A stretch of DNA of 64,000 bases. Source: Bacteroidota bacterium (lineage in GTDB: Bacteria > Bacteroidota > Bacteroidia > Chitinophagales > Chitinophagaceae). Below are positions 8,661 to 15,963 of this stretch, one piece after another (position 1 is the first letter of the stretch; each line of letters starts with the position of its first letter). Where the stretch lies: NCBI GenBank assembly GCA_023423405.1, contig JAFAFR010000008.1:62001-126000 (forward strand). The letters are read 5' to 3'. A program made the position numbers and the translations under genes. Under the pieces are notes generated by a model. It made no database searches. It saw nothing but the letters and a program-made list of their open reading frames with translations, and was not told the origin of the DNA.

Positions 8661-9785
8661 TTACTGTTCAAAAGAGGCAGTGAATACGCCTGATTTTTTC
8701 TTCTCAGGATTGAGTGGATTATTCTGTTCTATAACACGACTGGCTTTTCTCAGCAATCCCCTCAAAGGTTTTTTGCGCTCGCTGGGGAGGTTGTTGTCGC
8801 CTACATATACATAGTCTTCGGCAGCCGGCGAATTGTCCGTGTCTACATAAATGGTTTGGGCGATTGCCGCTTCCGGTTTTTGCGTGCCTGTTATTTTTAC
8901 TTCCGGTTTAGCCGGCTCCGTTACGGCGGCCACCGGCAGGCTGTTGTCGGCAACCAGTGGGCGGGACTGTACCGCGCCTTCGTTTGATGCAGGCAGTTGC
9001 GCCTGGATGCCGGGTAGGGGCGAGGCTGATTTTTGTGCAGCATATTCCGTTTGCCGGGTTTGCTTTTTGTTTTCGGCTGAAGCGATCTCACCCGCAGGGT
9101 TAGCCGGATGTTGAACATTCAGGTCCTGGTCTTTTCCGCTGGTTGCTGATTGCTGCGTGGCTGGCTGCTGGGCAGGGGTGCCGGCGGTTTCTTTTCCCTG
9201 CGAACCAGCTACCTTATTGGGTTGGCTGTTTTCGCGGGACGCCACCTGCCGGGGCTGCTGATCCTGGTCTGCAGCGGGTTTCAGCCAATAGAGGCCTGCC
9301 AGCAGCAGAAGGATGGCCGCTGCCGATAACCTGATCCAAAGGCCAATCACCGGAGCCGGGCGCCTGCTGGTATGGCGGTAAAGGGTCTCGATCCCGGGAA
9401 AATGAACCTGGGTATCCAGTTGCATCCGGGTAAGCTGGATCAGTTCAAAATCGGGCTGGCATTCGGGATGATGGTATACAAAGTTTTCCGTCGCCGCTTT
9501 TTCAGCGTTGCTCAGTTCGTCATCGGTGTACCGGACGAAAAACGACTCGTAATTGGTCATGTTCACCAGGCTTTCCGTATCGGTGGTACGGAAAAGGACT
9601 TCGCGGTCGGTGAAGAGGGGCGCTTCTTCTGCCGGCAATACGGCCTGCAGCAACATATCCAGTTCTTCTTTCAGGTCGGGATGCTGTTCCACAAAAGCAT
9701 CCACCGCCAGCTTTTCCGCGGCAGACAATTCCTTGTCTGCATAGAGCAGGAAAAACTCCTCGTAATTATTTCGGTTGATGTTCAT
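8661..9785 (-). CDS. Anti-sigma-factor-like membrane protein with duplicated N-terminal domain
   Basis: 374 aa. It begins two bases after the sigma factor stop, so the pair is very likely one transcript and the product a cognate regulator. The N-terminus carries two copies of one unit: NYEEFFLLYADKELSAAEK (residue 6 on) and NYESFFVRYTDDELSNAEK (about residue 78 on), each ending in a DREVLFR / GIETLYR helix. Neither has the zinc-binding His/Cys set of classical zf-HC2 anti-sigma factors. One membrane segment (LSAAAILLLLAGLYWL, about residues 153-168) is followed by a long Gln/Ala/Pro-rich, probably disordered periplasmic region. Function is inferred from position and layout. Confidence 0.68.
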   Translation of the reverse strand: MNINRNNYEEFFLLYADKELSAAEKLAVDAFVEQHPDLKEELDMLLQAVLPAEEAPLFTDREVLFRTTDTESLVNMTNYESFFVRYTDDELSNAEKAATENFVYHHPECQPDFELIQLTRMQLDTQVHFPGIETLYRHTSRRPAPVIGLWIRLSAAAILLLLAGLYWLKPAADQDQQPRQVASRENSQPNKVAGSQGKETAGTPAQQPATQQSATSGKDQDLNVQHPANPAGEIASAENKKQTRQTEYAAQKSASPLPGIQAQLPASNEGAVQSRPLVADNSLPVAAVTEPAKPEVKITGTQKPEAAIAQTIYVDTDNSPAAEDYVYVGDNNLPSERKKPLRGLLRKASRVIEQNNPLNPEKKKSGVFTASFEQ

Positions 9786-9787
9786 GG

Positions 9788-10273
9788 TTATAATACGTTT
9801 TCCGGTTTTACCAGGTAGTTCTTCAATTGTATCCGGGCGCGGTGCAGGTATACTTTTACCTGGCTTTCACTCAGCGAAGTGATCTTCCCGATCTCTTCGT
9901 AGCTGTAACCTTCGTAATCCTTCAGCAATACCAGGCTTCGCTGGGTTTCGCTCAGCCGCTGCAGCGCCTCGTCCAGCACCTTTTTCAGGTTGTTCGCGGG
10001 GCGGTGGATTACCCGGGTCTGCTCGCCGAATTCTTCTTTCAGTACCACCCGCTTCGACTTCCGCAAGTGGTCGATCATCTGGTGATAGGCCACGGTAAAA
10101 AGGTAGCTTTTACTCTTTTCATAACTTACGTCCTCCCGGTACTGCCACATTTTTTCGAAGGCGCCCTGCACTACATCCCGGGCATCTTCCTCATGCCGCA
10201 GGTTCTTCAGGATGAAGCGATACACGTTATCCGCGTACTGCCTGACACATTCGTTGTATTCCCGCTCCGTCAT
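9788..10273 (-). CDS. ECF-type RNA polymerase sigma factor
   Basis: 161 aa. Region 2 is visible as NVYRFILKNLRHEEDARDVVQ with KSYLFTVAYHQMIDHLRK (promoter -10 recognition). Region 4 is seen as GYSYEEIGKITSLSESQVKVYLHRAR (helix-turn-helix). Length and spacing are typical for ECF factors. It is followed at once by the anti-sigma-like gene. A TAnnTTTG box 58-65 bp upstream of the start can serve as its promoter. Targets cannot be read here; the downstream outer-membrane gene is a candidate. Confidence 0.93.
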   Translation of the reverse strand: MTEREYNECVRQYADNVYRFILKNLRHEEDARDVVQGAFEKMWQYREDVSYEKSKSYLFTVAYHQMIDHLRKSKRVVLKEEFGEQTRVIHRPANNLKKVLDEALQRLSETQRSLVLLKDYEGYSYEEIGKITSLSESQVKVYLHRARIQLKNYLVKPENVL

Positions 10274-10330
10274 AAACAGTTGACTTGAATTCTAAAGGCT
10301 GGTTTGATGGTTAAACGCATGAAGTACTCC

Positions 10331-10338
10331 CAAAGTTA
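10331..10338 (-). promoter_or_regulatory. -7 box for the ECF sigma gene
   Basis: TAACTTTG on the minus strand matches the Bacteroidota -7 consensus TAnnTTTG, with a T-rich stretch about 20 bp further upstream at the -33 position. It predicts a leader of about 50 nt. Confidence 0.55.
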
Positions 10339-10377
10339 CAGTTTCGAAAAAAAGCCTGAGGATTTCCCCAGTCCTTC

Positions 10378-10385
10378 TATTTTTG
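10378..10385 (+). promoter_or_regulatory. -7 box for kbl
   Basis: TATTTTTG matches TAnnTTTG; its G lies 18 nt before the ATG at 10404. An almost identical arrangement (TATTTTTG, 17 nt) precedes ispG. Confidence 0.6.
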
Positions 10386-10403
10386 CCTCCCAAACCATCC
10401 AAC

Positions 10404-11585
10404 ATGAACGAGAATTTTGTATCGCGCATCGCCGGGGAGCTGGAAGAGATAAAAACGGCCGGCCTTTTCAAACAGGAGCGGGTCATCACCAGTGAGCAGG
10501 GCGCCGAAATTATGGTGAACGGCAATAAGGTACTGAACTTTTGTGCCAACAATTATCTGGGCCTCTCCAGCCATCCCCGGGTGACGGAAGCGGCGCACGA
10601 AGCCATCCGTACGCATGGGTACGGAATGAGCAGCGTTCGTTTCATTTGCGGTACGCAGGATATCCATAAAACCCTGGAAAAAAAGATGGCTACTTTCCTC
10701 GGTACCGAGGACACTATTTTGTACGCCGCCGCTTTTGATGCCAACGGCGGGGTATTCGAGCCCCTTTTTAACGAAGCCGACGCCATTATTTCAGACGAGC
10801 TGAACCATGCTTCCATCATCGACGGCGTACGACTTTGCAAAGCCCAGCGCTTTCGTTACAAACACAACGATATGGCCGACCTGGAAGCCAAATTACAGGA
10901 AGCAGCCGGCGCCCGGAGCCGCATTATTGTAACCGATGGGTCTTTCAGCATGGACGGCACCATTGCGCAGCTCGATAAGATCGTAGCCCTCGCTGAAAAA
11001 TACGATGCCATCACTATGATCGACGAGTGTCATTCTTCCGGTTTCCTGGGAAAAACGGGCCGTGGCACCCACGAATACAGGGGTGTGCTCGGGAAAATAG
11101 ACATCATTACGGGCACCCTGGGCAAGGCCCTGGGAGGCGCTTCGGGTGGATTTACCAGCGGCAGGAAGGAGATCATTGAAATGCTGCGCCAGCGCAGCCG
11201 CCCCTATCTTTTCAGCAATACGGTGGCGCCTTCCATTGTAGGAGCTTCCATTGCTGTACTGGACATGCTCTCCGAAACCACGGAGCTGCGCGACCGCCTG
11301 GAATCCAATACCCGCTATTTCCGGGAGAAAATGACGGCTGCAGGTTTTGACATCAAACCCGGCGACCATCCCATCGTACCTATCATGTTATACGATGCGG
11401 TGCTCGCCCAGCAGTTTGCAGCGGAACTGTTGAAAGAAGGGATTTATGTGATCGGCTTCTTTTTTCCCGTGGTGCCAAAGGGTCAGGCCCGCATCAGGGT
11501 ACAACTGAGTGCGGCCCATACCCGCGAGCACCTGGATCACGCCATCGCGGCCTTTGCCAGGGTAAAGGAAAGGCTGAAAGCCTGA
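10404..11585 (+). CDS. kbl: Glycine C-acetyltransferase (2-amino-3-ketobutyrate CoA ligase)
   Basis: 393 aa, cytosolic PLP enzyme joining 2-amino-3-ketobutyrate and CoA to glycine and acetyl-CoA in threonine degradation. The alpha-oxoamine synthase fold is clear: NNYLGLSSHP, YGMSSVRFICGTQ, DELNHASIIDG, DECHSSGFLG, and the Schiff-base lysine in GTLGKALGG (K241). Length matches E. coli Kbl (398 aa). I start at ATG 10404 (MNENFV) rather than the TTG at 10383, which lies inside the -7 box. No threonine dehydrogenase is adjacent. Its stop is two bases from that of the convergent ridA. Confidence 0.95.
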   Translation: MNENFVSRIAGELEEIKTAGLFKQERVITSEQGAEIMVNGNKVLNFCANNYLGLSSHPRVTEAAHEAIRTHGYGMSSVRFICGTQDIHKTLEKKMATFLGTEDTILYAAAFDANGGVFEPLFNEADAIISDELNHASIIDGVRLCKAQRFRYKHNDMADLEAKLQEAAGARSRIIVTDGSFSMDGTIAQLDKIVALAEKYDAITMIDECHSSGFLGKTGRGTHEYRGVLGKIDIITGTLGKALGGASGGFTSGRKEIIEMLRQRSRPYLFSNTVAPSIVGASIAVLDMLSETTELRDRLESNTRYFREKMTAAGFDIKPGDHPIVPIMLYDAVLAQQFAAELLKEGIYVIGFFFPVVPKGQARIRVQLSAAHTREHLDHAIAAFARVKERLKA

Positions 11586-11587
11586 CC

Positions 11588-11968
11588 TTATACCGCTGCT
11601 ATCATGGAGATCTCCACGTTCACATTTTTGGGAAGGCCCTTCACGGCTACTGTTTCTCTTGCCGGGAAGGTTCCGGAGAAATACCGTCCGTACACTTCAT
11701 TCACCGCGCTGAAGAGACTCATGTCGCTCAGGAAGATGGTGGTTTTTACCACCTGGCCGAAGTCCGCCCCCGCTTCCTGGAGAATGGCTTTCAGGTTCTG
11801 CATTACCTGGTGGGTTTCTGCCTGTACGTCGGTGGCTTCGATGTTTCCGCTTGCCGGCTGGATGGCAATTTGCCCGGATATGAAAAGCAGGTTGCCGGCC
11901 TGAACTGCCTGGCTGTAGGGGCCGATGGGCGCCGGTGCGCCGGCGGTCTGAATGATCTTTTTTTCCAT
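11588..11968 (-). CDS. ridA: RidA-family enamine/imine deaminase
   Basis: 126 aa, cytosolic. Hydrolyses reactive enamine/imine intermediates such as 2-aminoacrylate released by PLP enzymes. Visible motifs are PIGPYSQAV near the N-terminus, the central FISGQIA, and the terminal PARETVAVKGLPKNVNVEI with the substrate-carboxylate-binding Arg of the family. The start at ATG 11968 gives the normal RidA length; the longer frame would run through the promoter. Its TATTTTTG box ends four bases before the ATG, predicting a leaderless mRNA. It is convergent with kbl, itself a PLP enzyme. Confidence 0.93.
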   Translation of the reverse strand: MEKKIIQTAGAPAPIGPYSQAVQAGNLLFISGQIAIQPASGNIEATDVQAETHQVMQNLKAILQEAGADFGQVVKTTIFLSDMSLFSAVNEVYGRYFSGTFPARETVAVKGLPKNVNVEISMIAAV

Positions 11969-11972
11969 GTGG

Positions 11973-11997
11973 CAAAAATAATTGCTTTGTACCTTTG
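11973..11997. promoter_or_regulatory. Divergent promoter pair, ridA and 3HCDH-like/tsaB
   Basis: Minus strand: TATTTTTG (11973-11980), then CCAC and the ridA ATG. Plus strand: TACCTTTG (11990-11997), then an ATG three bases on (12001) and the preferred start at 12013. The two -7 boxes are only 9 bp apart, so the two polymerases probably exclude each other. Confidence 0.6.
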
Positions 11998-12012
11998 CCA
12001 ATGCTTCCCCCG

Positions 12013-12642
12013 ATGATAAAGGTTGCCATTTGCTGTGCTGCGGGACAGGAGTTGCTGGTACCCCGTGACCCTTCGGTAGTTTCCCTGCATTACCACCATG
12101 AACTCGACCAGTTTCTCCGGGCCGGGGCAGATATATATATAGATGCCGCTTTTCAGTGGCAGCCCGAAAGGTTGGAGCGCCTGCGCCGTCTTTCCCCGGC
12201 GCCCCTGCTCATCAACGAAGTCATTCATACCCTTGAGACCCTGCCATCCTCCTTTATCCGCTACAACGGGTGGAAGGGATTTGCCTGCCAGCCGGTATTG
12301 GAGTGCTGCAGCAGGGAGGGCAGGCTTCCCGAAACGCTCCTCCGCGTAGCCGAAGCCTGTGGCTGGTCCTGCCAGTTGGTGCCCGATCAGCCGGGAATGG
12401 TCAGGCCGCGTATACTCGCCATGGTGATCAATGAAGCCTATTATGCTTTGGGGGAACAGGTGGCGACAAGCACTGATATTGATACCGCTATGAAAACAGG
12501 CACCAACTATCCGTTCGGTCCCTTTGAATGGGGGATGCGCATAGGATTGGACAAGATCTATACTCTCCTGGAAGTCCTTGCCCGGCAACACCCGAAATAC
12601 AAACCAGCTCCTGCCTTATCTGAAGCCGTTACAACAGTATGA
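12013..12642 (+). CDS. 3-hydroxyacyl-CoA dehydrogenase C-domain family protein
   Basis: 209 aa. The C-terminal half matches the 3HCDH C-terminal domain: VNEAYYALGE-like helix (VINEAYYALGE), DIDTAMKTGTNYPFGPFEW and the following helix, as in PaaH/FadB. The N-terminal half is short and has no GxGxxG dinucleotide-binding loop, so a normal NAD-dependent dehydrogenase reaction is doubtful. In-frame starts exist at TTG 11995, ATG 12001 and ATG 12013; the first two lie inside or against the -7 box, so I use 12013 (MIKVAICC). The stop overlaps the tsaB start by 4 bp, implying translational coupling. Function in the pair is unknown. Confidence 0.78.
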   Translation: MIKVAICCAAGQELLVPRDPSVVSLHYHHELDQFLRAGADIYIDAAFQWQPERLERLRRLSPAPLLINEVIHTLETLPSSFIRYNGWKGFACQPVLECCSREGRLPETLLRVAEACGWSCQLVPDQPGMVRPRILAMVINEAYYALGEQVATSTDIDTAMKTGTNYPFGPFEWGMRIGLDKIYTLLEVLARQHPKYKPAPALSEAVTTV

Positions 12643-13319
12643 ACCCGCTGATCCTGACCATCGATACCGCTCTTTCTTCGGCCGCCGTGTGCCTGGCGCA
12701 GGGCCAACAGATCATTGCCTCCGCCACCATAGAAGTGCAAAACGAACAGGCTTCCTGGCTGCAGCCTGCTATTCGCGACCTGCTAAAAGGGGCGGACCTT
12801 GTTACCGCCTCCCTTGACGCCGTGGCAGTGTCCGCGGGGCCGGGCTCCTATACCGGGCTGCGAATTGCCATGGCCAGCGCCAAAGGGCTCTGCTATGTAT
12901 TGAAAAAGCCACTAATATGTTTGGACACCCTCCTGGTCATGGCCCGCACGGCCCGGCAAAAGGAGCAGTCACCCTCGCTTTACTGCCCCATGATCGACGC
13001 GCGGCGGATGGAGGTTTATTATGCCCTCTACGACAACGACTTGCAGGTGCTGGAGCCGGTGCAGGCGCTGGTACTCAATGAGTTGAGTTTTGAAAAATGG
13101 CTGCAGGCAGGATCTGTCCGATTTTTTGGAGATGGCGCCGCCAAGTTTAAAGCCCTGTTAAAATCAGATACCGCCCTCTTTCCTGAAATAGGTTCCACCC
13201 TGGAACAGGCCGCCTGTTTGGCTGCAGAATCCTATGCCAATCAGGCCTTTGCAGATTTGGCTTATGCAGAACCCAATTACGTAAAGGCTTTTTACACGCC
13301 CGTAAAGGCAAAATGCTGA
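12639..13319 (+). CDS. tsaB: TsaB, tRNA threonylcarbamoyladenosine complex subunit
   Basis: 226 aa, cytosolic. Dimerisation partner of TsaD in N6-threonylcarbamoylation of A37 in ANN-decoding tRNAs. The N-terminus (ILTIDTALSSAAVCLA) and the conserved SAGPGSYTGLRIAMASAKGL block identify the ASKHA-fold TsaB family. It overlaps the preceding gene by 4 bp. TsaB is normally encoded away from hydroxyacyl-CoA dehydrogenases, so the coupling is notable. Confidence 0.93.
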   Translation: MNPLILTIDTALSSAAVCLAQGQQIIASATIEVQNEQASWLQPAIRDLLKGADLVTASLDAVAVSAGPGSYTGLRIAMASAKGLCYVLKKPLICLDTLLVMARTARQKEQSPSLYCPMIDARRMEVYYALYDNDLQVLEPVQALVLNELSFEKWLQAGSVRFFGDGAAKFKALLKSDTALFPEIGSTLEQAACLAAESYANQAFADLAYAEPNYVKAFYTPVKAKC

Positions 13320-13341
13320 AGCATTTTAAAAATTTCATATG

Positions 13342-13349
13342 TAAATTTG
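13342..13349 (+). promoter_or_regulatory. -7 box for the ArsR-family gene
   Basis: TAAATTTG fits TAnnTTTG and lies 44 nt before ATG 13394, predicting a leader of about 38 nt. Confidence 0.5.
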
Positions 13350-13393
13350 CGTGTTAAGGCAATCGTAGAAATTCATAAATCCAATTCTCAGAC

Positions 13394-13738
13394 ATGAACA
13401 CAGTAGCAGGAAATTTCCTAGTGGTAAATGAGCTAGAAGGCCCTGAAATGAAAGTAGATTTCTTACATGTAAAAAAAGCCGCCCTCACCCTCCGGGCGAT
13501 GAATCACAAGCTTCGGCAACAAATCATGAAATTGTTGGAAGAAAGCGAAAAACTGACCGTGACAGAAATTTATGTCCGGCTCCGTTTGGAGCAGTCCGTA
13601 GCTTCCCAACATCTGGCTATTTTACGCAGGGCAGGAATTGTGAAGACGGAAAGAGATGGCAAATTCATTTACTACCGTTTGAACGAACCGCGCATTATCG
13701 ACATCAGCCGGTGCGTGGAAGAGATCATTACCAATTAA
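13394..13738 (+). CDS. ArsR/SmtB-family winged-helix regulator
   Basis: 114 aa (96 aa if ATG 13448 is used). The winged helix is clear: RQQIMKLLEES, then LTVTEIYVRLRLEQSVASQHLAILRRAGIV (recognition helix SVASQHLAIL) and the wing KTERDGKFIYYRLN. Only one Cys is visible (SRCVEEI), so it is not an obvious copy of the two-Cys persulfide sensors SqrR/BigR, nor does it show a standard metal site. It lies directly upstream of a persulfide dioxygenase-rhodanese gene, with a long hairpin between, so sensing of sulfur species is a reasonable inference. Confidence 0.85.
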   Translation: MNTVAGNFLVVNELEGPEMKVDFLHVKKAALTLRAMNHKLRQQIMKLLEESEKLTVTEIYVRLRLEQSVASQHLAILRRAGIVKTERDGKFIYYRLNEPRIIDISRCVEEIITN

Positions 13739-13755
13739 CAGTTAACACGAAGGTT

Positions 13756-13809
13756 AAAAGTCAAAAACCAAGGCTGCCGGGCATCCGCAGCCGGCCGTTT
13801 TTGACTTTT
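13756..13809. terminator. Nested 54-nt hairpin between arsR and the persulfide dioxygenase gene
   Basis: AAAAGTCAAAAAC (13756-13768) pairs perfectly with GTTTTTGACTTTT (13797-13809). Inside it GGCTGC (13772-13777) pairs with GCAGCC (13787-13792). The T-rich distal arm makes it a terminator-like structure on both strands. The distal arm also begins an imperfect direct repeat (TTTTGACTTTTTCCGTTTAA / TTTTGACCCTTTTCCTTTAA) reaching to the next ATG. Confidence 0.65.
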
Positions 13810-13840
13810 TCCGTTTAATTTTGACCCTTTTCCTTTAATC

Positions 13841-15247
13841 ATGTTCATCCGCCAGTTATATACCAATTGTTTGTCTGCCGCCGCCTATTATATTGAAAGT
13901 GAAGGCGAAGCCGTCGTTATTGACCCGCTCCGTGACATCGGAGAATACCTTGAGCTGGCAGCAGCGCAGAAAGCCACTATCCGCTACATTTTTGAAACGC
14001 ATTTCCATGCCGATTTCATCAGCGGCCACCTCGATCTTTCCAGGGCCACTGGCGCCCCCATTGTATTTGGACCAGGTACAGATACCAGCTATCCCATCCA
14101 CCAGGCCCGGGATGGGGAACGGTTTCGCATCGGGAAACTGGAGCTGGAGGTATTGCATACCCCGGGGCACACCCCCGAGTCCTGCTGCTATCTGCTCAGA
14201 AACGAACAGGGCCGGCCTTATGCCCTTTTCAGCGGCGACACCCTTTTTGTGGGGGATGTCGGGCGCCCTGATCTCAGTTCCGGCCGGCTCAGCAAAGAGG
14301 AACTTGCCGGCTTCCTGTACGACAGCCTCCAGTCAAAAGTGCTTACCCTGCCCGATGAAGTCATTCTTTATCCTGCCCATGGTCCCGGAACCGCTTGCGG
14401 CAAGCAACTGGCTCCGGAAACCCAAAGCACCATCGGGCAGCAGAAAGAACTGAACTACGCCTTGCAGGCCTCGGATAAAGCCGGTTTTATCCGGTTGGTT
14501 ACGGAGGGCCTGGATACCGTCCCACAATATTTCCCCGTGAACGCGCGGATCAACAAAGAGGGTTACGGCCCCATGGAAGAACTGGTTCAGAAAGGGCTCC
14601 GGGCAATACCCCCTGCGGATTTTGCCACGCAGCTCTCCGAGGGCAAAGTGCTGGTTCTGGATACCCGTTCCACCGACACCTTCGTTCAGGGATTTGTTCC
14701 CGGCGCTATCAGTATAGGCCTGGAGGGTCGGTATGCTGAGTGGGGAGCCAGCCTCCTGCCTTTTGACATGCCCCTGCTCCTGGTAACGGAGCCGGGCCGG
14801 GAGGAGGAGTCGCTCATCCGGCTTGCCCGCGTGGGCTTCGAAAAGATCGAAGGTTATCTCGCCGGCGGTTTTGACGCCTGGCGGGAATCGGGCCATCCGG
14901 TCGATATGATCATCGACGTGGAGGCCGATGAACTTGCGATGGACTTTCCCCACGATCCGCGCCTGGTAGTGCTGGACGTCAGAAAGCCGGCAGAGTTTGC
15001 CGAAGGACATATTGCGGGGGCGCTGAATCTTCCCCTGTCGGACCTGAATGATCCCGCCAGCATGGCATCCCTGGAGGAGAACCAGAACCTCTACCTTCAT
15101 TGTGCCGGTGGCTACCGGAGCGTAATAGCTGCCAGTTTGCTGAAACGCCAGGGCATCCACAACCTCCGCAACATACGTGGCGGCTGGAAAGCCATTCGCG
15201 AGCAGGAATCATTGCCTGTTGAGAAGGAGCCCAGCCTGCTGAACTGA
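13841..15247 (+). CDS. Persulfide dioxygenase-like MBL fold protein with two rhodanese domains
   Basis: 468 aa, cytosolic. Likely oxidises glutathione/CoA-type persulfides and transfers sulfane sulfur (CstB/ETHE1-rhodanese class). The metallo-beta-lactamase domain (about 1-240) has the metal motif H54-F-H56-A-D58, plus HTPGHTPES and FSGDTLFVGDVGRPDL. Rhodanese domain 1 (about 260-350) lacks the active-site Cys: the loop position reads VTEPGREEE. Rhodanese domain 2 (about 365-460) is complete, with HCAGGYRS (C421). So one sulfur-transfer site is live and the other is structural. It follows the ArsR gene; both probably serve sulfide/persulfide detoxification. Confidence 0.9.
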   Translation: MFIRQLYTNCLSAAAYYIESEGEAVVIDPLRDIGEYLELAAAQKATIRYIFETHFHADFISGHLDLSRATGAPIVFGPGTDTSYPIHQARDGERFRIGKLELEVLHTPGHTPESCCYLLRNEQGRPYALFSGDTLFVGDVGRPDLSSGRLSKEELAGFLYDSLQSKVLTLPDEVILYPAHGPGTACGKQLAPETQSTIGQQKELNYALQASDKAGFIRLVTEGLDTVPQYFPVNARINKEGYGPMEELVQKGLRAIPPADFATQLSEGKVLVLDTRSTDTFVQGFVPGAISIGLEGRYAEWGASLLPFDMPLLLVTEPGREEESLIRLARVGFEKIEGYLAGGFDAWRESGHPVDMIIDVEADELAMDFPHDPRLVVLDVRKPAEFAEGHIAGALNLPLSDLNDPASMASLEENQNLYLHCAGGYRSVIAASLLKRQGIHNLRNIRGGWKAIREQESLPVEKEPSLLN

Positions 15248-15259
15248 CCGCTGTTCCTG

Positions 15260-15922
15260 TCAGACGGTTACCAGGCCGTTGCGTATGGCAAAAGTGACCA
15301 GCCCCACCCTCGTTTTAAGGCGGAGTTTGTCGAAAAGCGTATCTCGGTATCCGTCTATCGTACGCGGACTCAGGTACATTCTGTCGGCGATTTCCTTATA
15401 GGTCATTTCCGAACAGGCAAGTCGCAGGAATTCCATTTCCCGGTCGTTCAATACTGAAAGCGGGTTGCCGTTCCCGGCCGACTCCAGGTCCTCGTACTGG
15501 TTGATGGTATGAATCAGCCTGCCTGTAACGAAATCGGAATAGCAATACCCTTTGTTTACAACATCTTCCAGGGCCCGGAAAAATTCGTCTTCGTCGACGC
15601 CTTTGGCCAGATAGCCCCGTGCCCCGGCTTTGAACATACGAATGATGGCGTTTTCGGTATCATACACCGAAAGGGCTATGACCTTGACATCAGGAAAGTT
15701 TCTTTTCAACCAGCTTGTGGTTTCATAACCATCCATCTCCGGCATGTTGATGTCCATCAGGACAATGTCCGGGAGGTTCTTCGGATCCAGTTTTTCTATC
15801 AGCTCTTTGCCGGTGGAAACTTCCATTTGAATGCTGTAAGCCGGGTTTTTTTCCACCATACTGGCAAGTCCGTGCCGCAACAGCACATGGTCATCCGCCA
15901 GCACCACTTTGAACGGGCCCAT
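15260..15922 (-). CDS. NarL/FixJ-family response regulator
   Basis: 220 aa, cytosolic transcription factor. The receiver domain shows the acidic pair DD near residue 10, the phospho-acceptor D57 in VLMDINMPEMDG, and the conserved Lys in LAKGVDEDEF. The LuxR-type helix-turn-helix (LNDREMEFLRLACSEMTYKEIA ... LSPRTIDGYRDTLFDKL) ends the protein. No histidine kinase gene is adjacent, so it is an orphan in this window. Its stop is 12 bp from the convergent MBL-rhodanese gene. Confidence 0.94.
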   Translation of the reverse strand: MGPFKVVLADDHVLLRHGLASMVEKNPAYSIQMEVSTGKELIEKLDPKNLPDIVLMDINMPEMDGYETTSWLKRNFPDVKVIALSVYDTENAIIRMFKAGARGYLAKGVDEDEFFRALEDVVNKGYCYSDFVTGRLIHTINQYEDLESAGNGNPLSVLNDREMEFLRLACSEMTYKEIADRMYLSPRTIDGYRDTLFDKLRLKTRVGLVTFAIRNGLVTV

Positions 15923-15963
15923 ATCAAGTTGTTTAGGTTAATAGTTAATTGGCCACGACGAAG

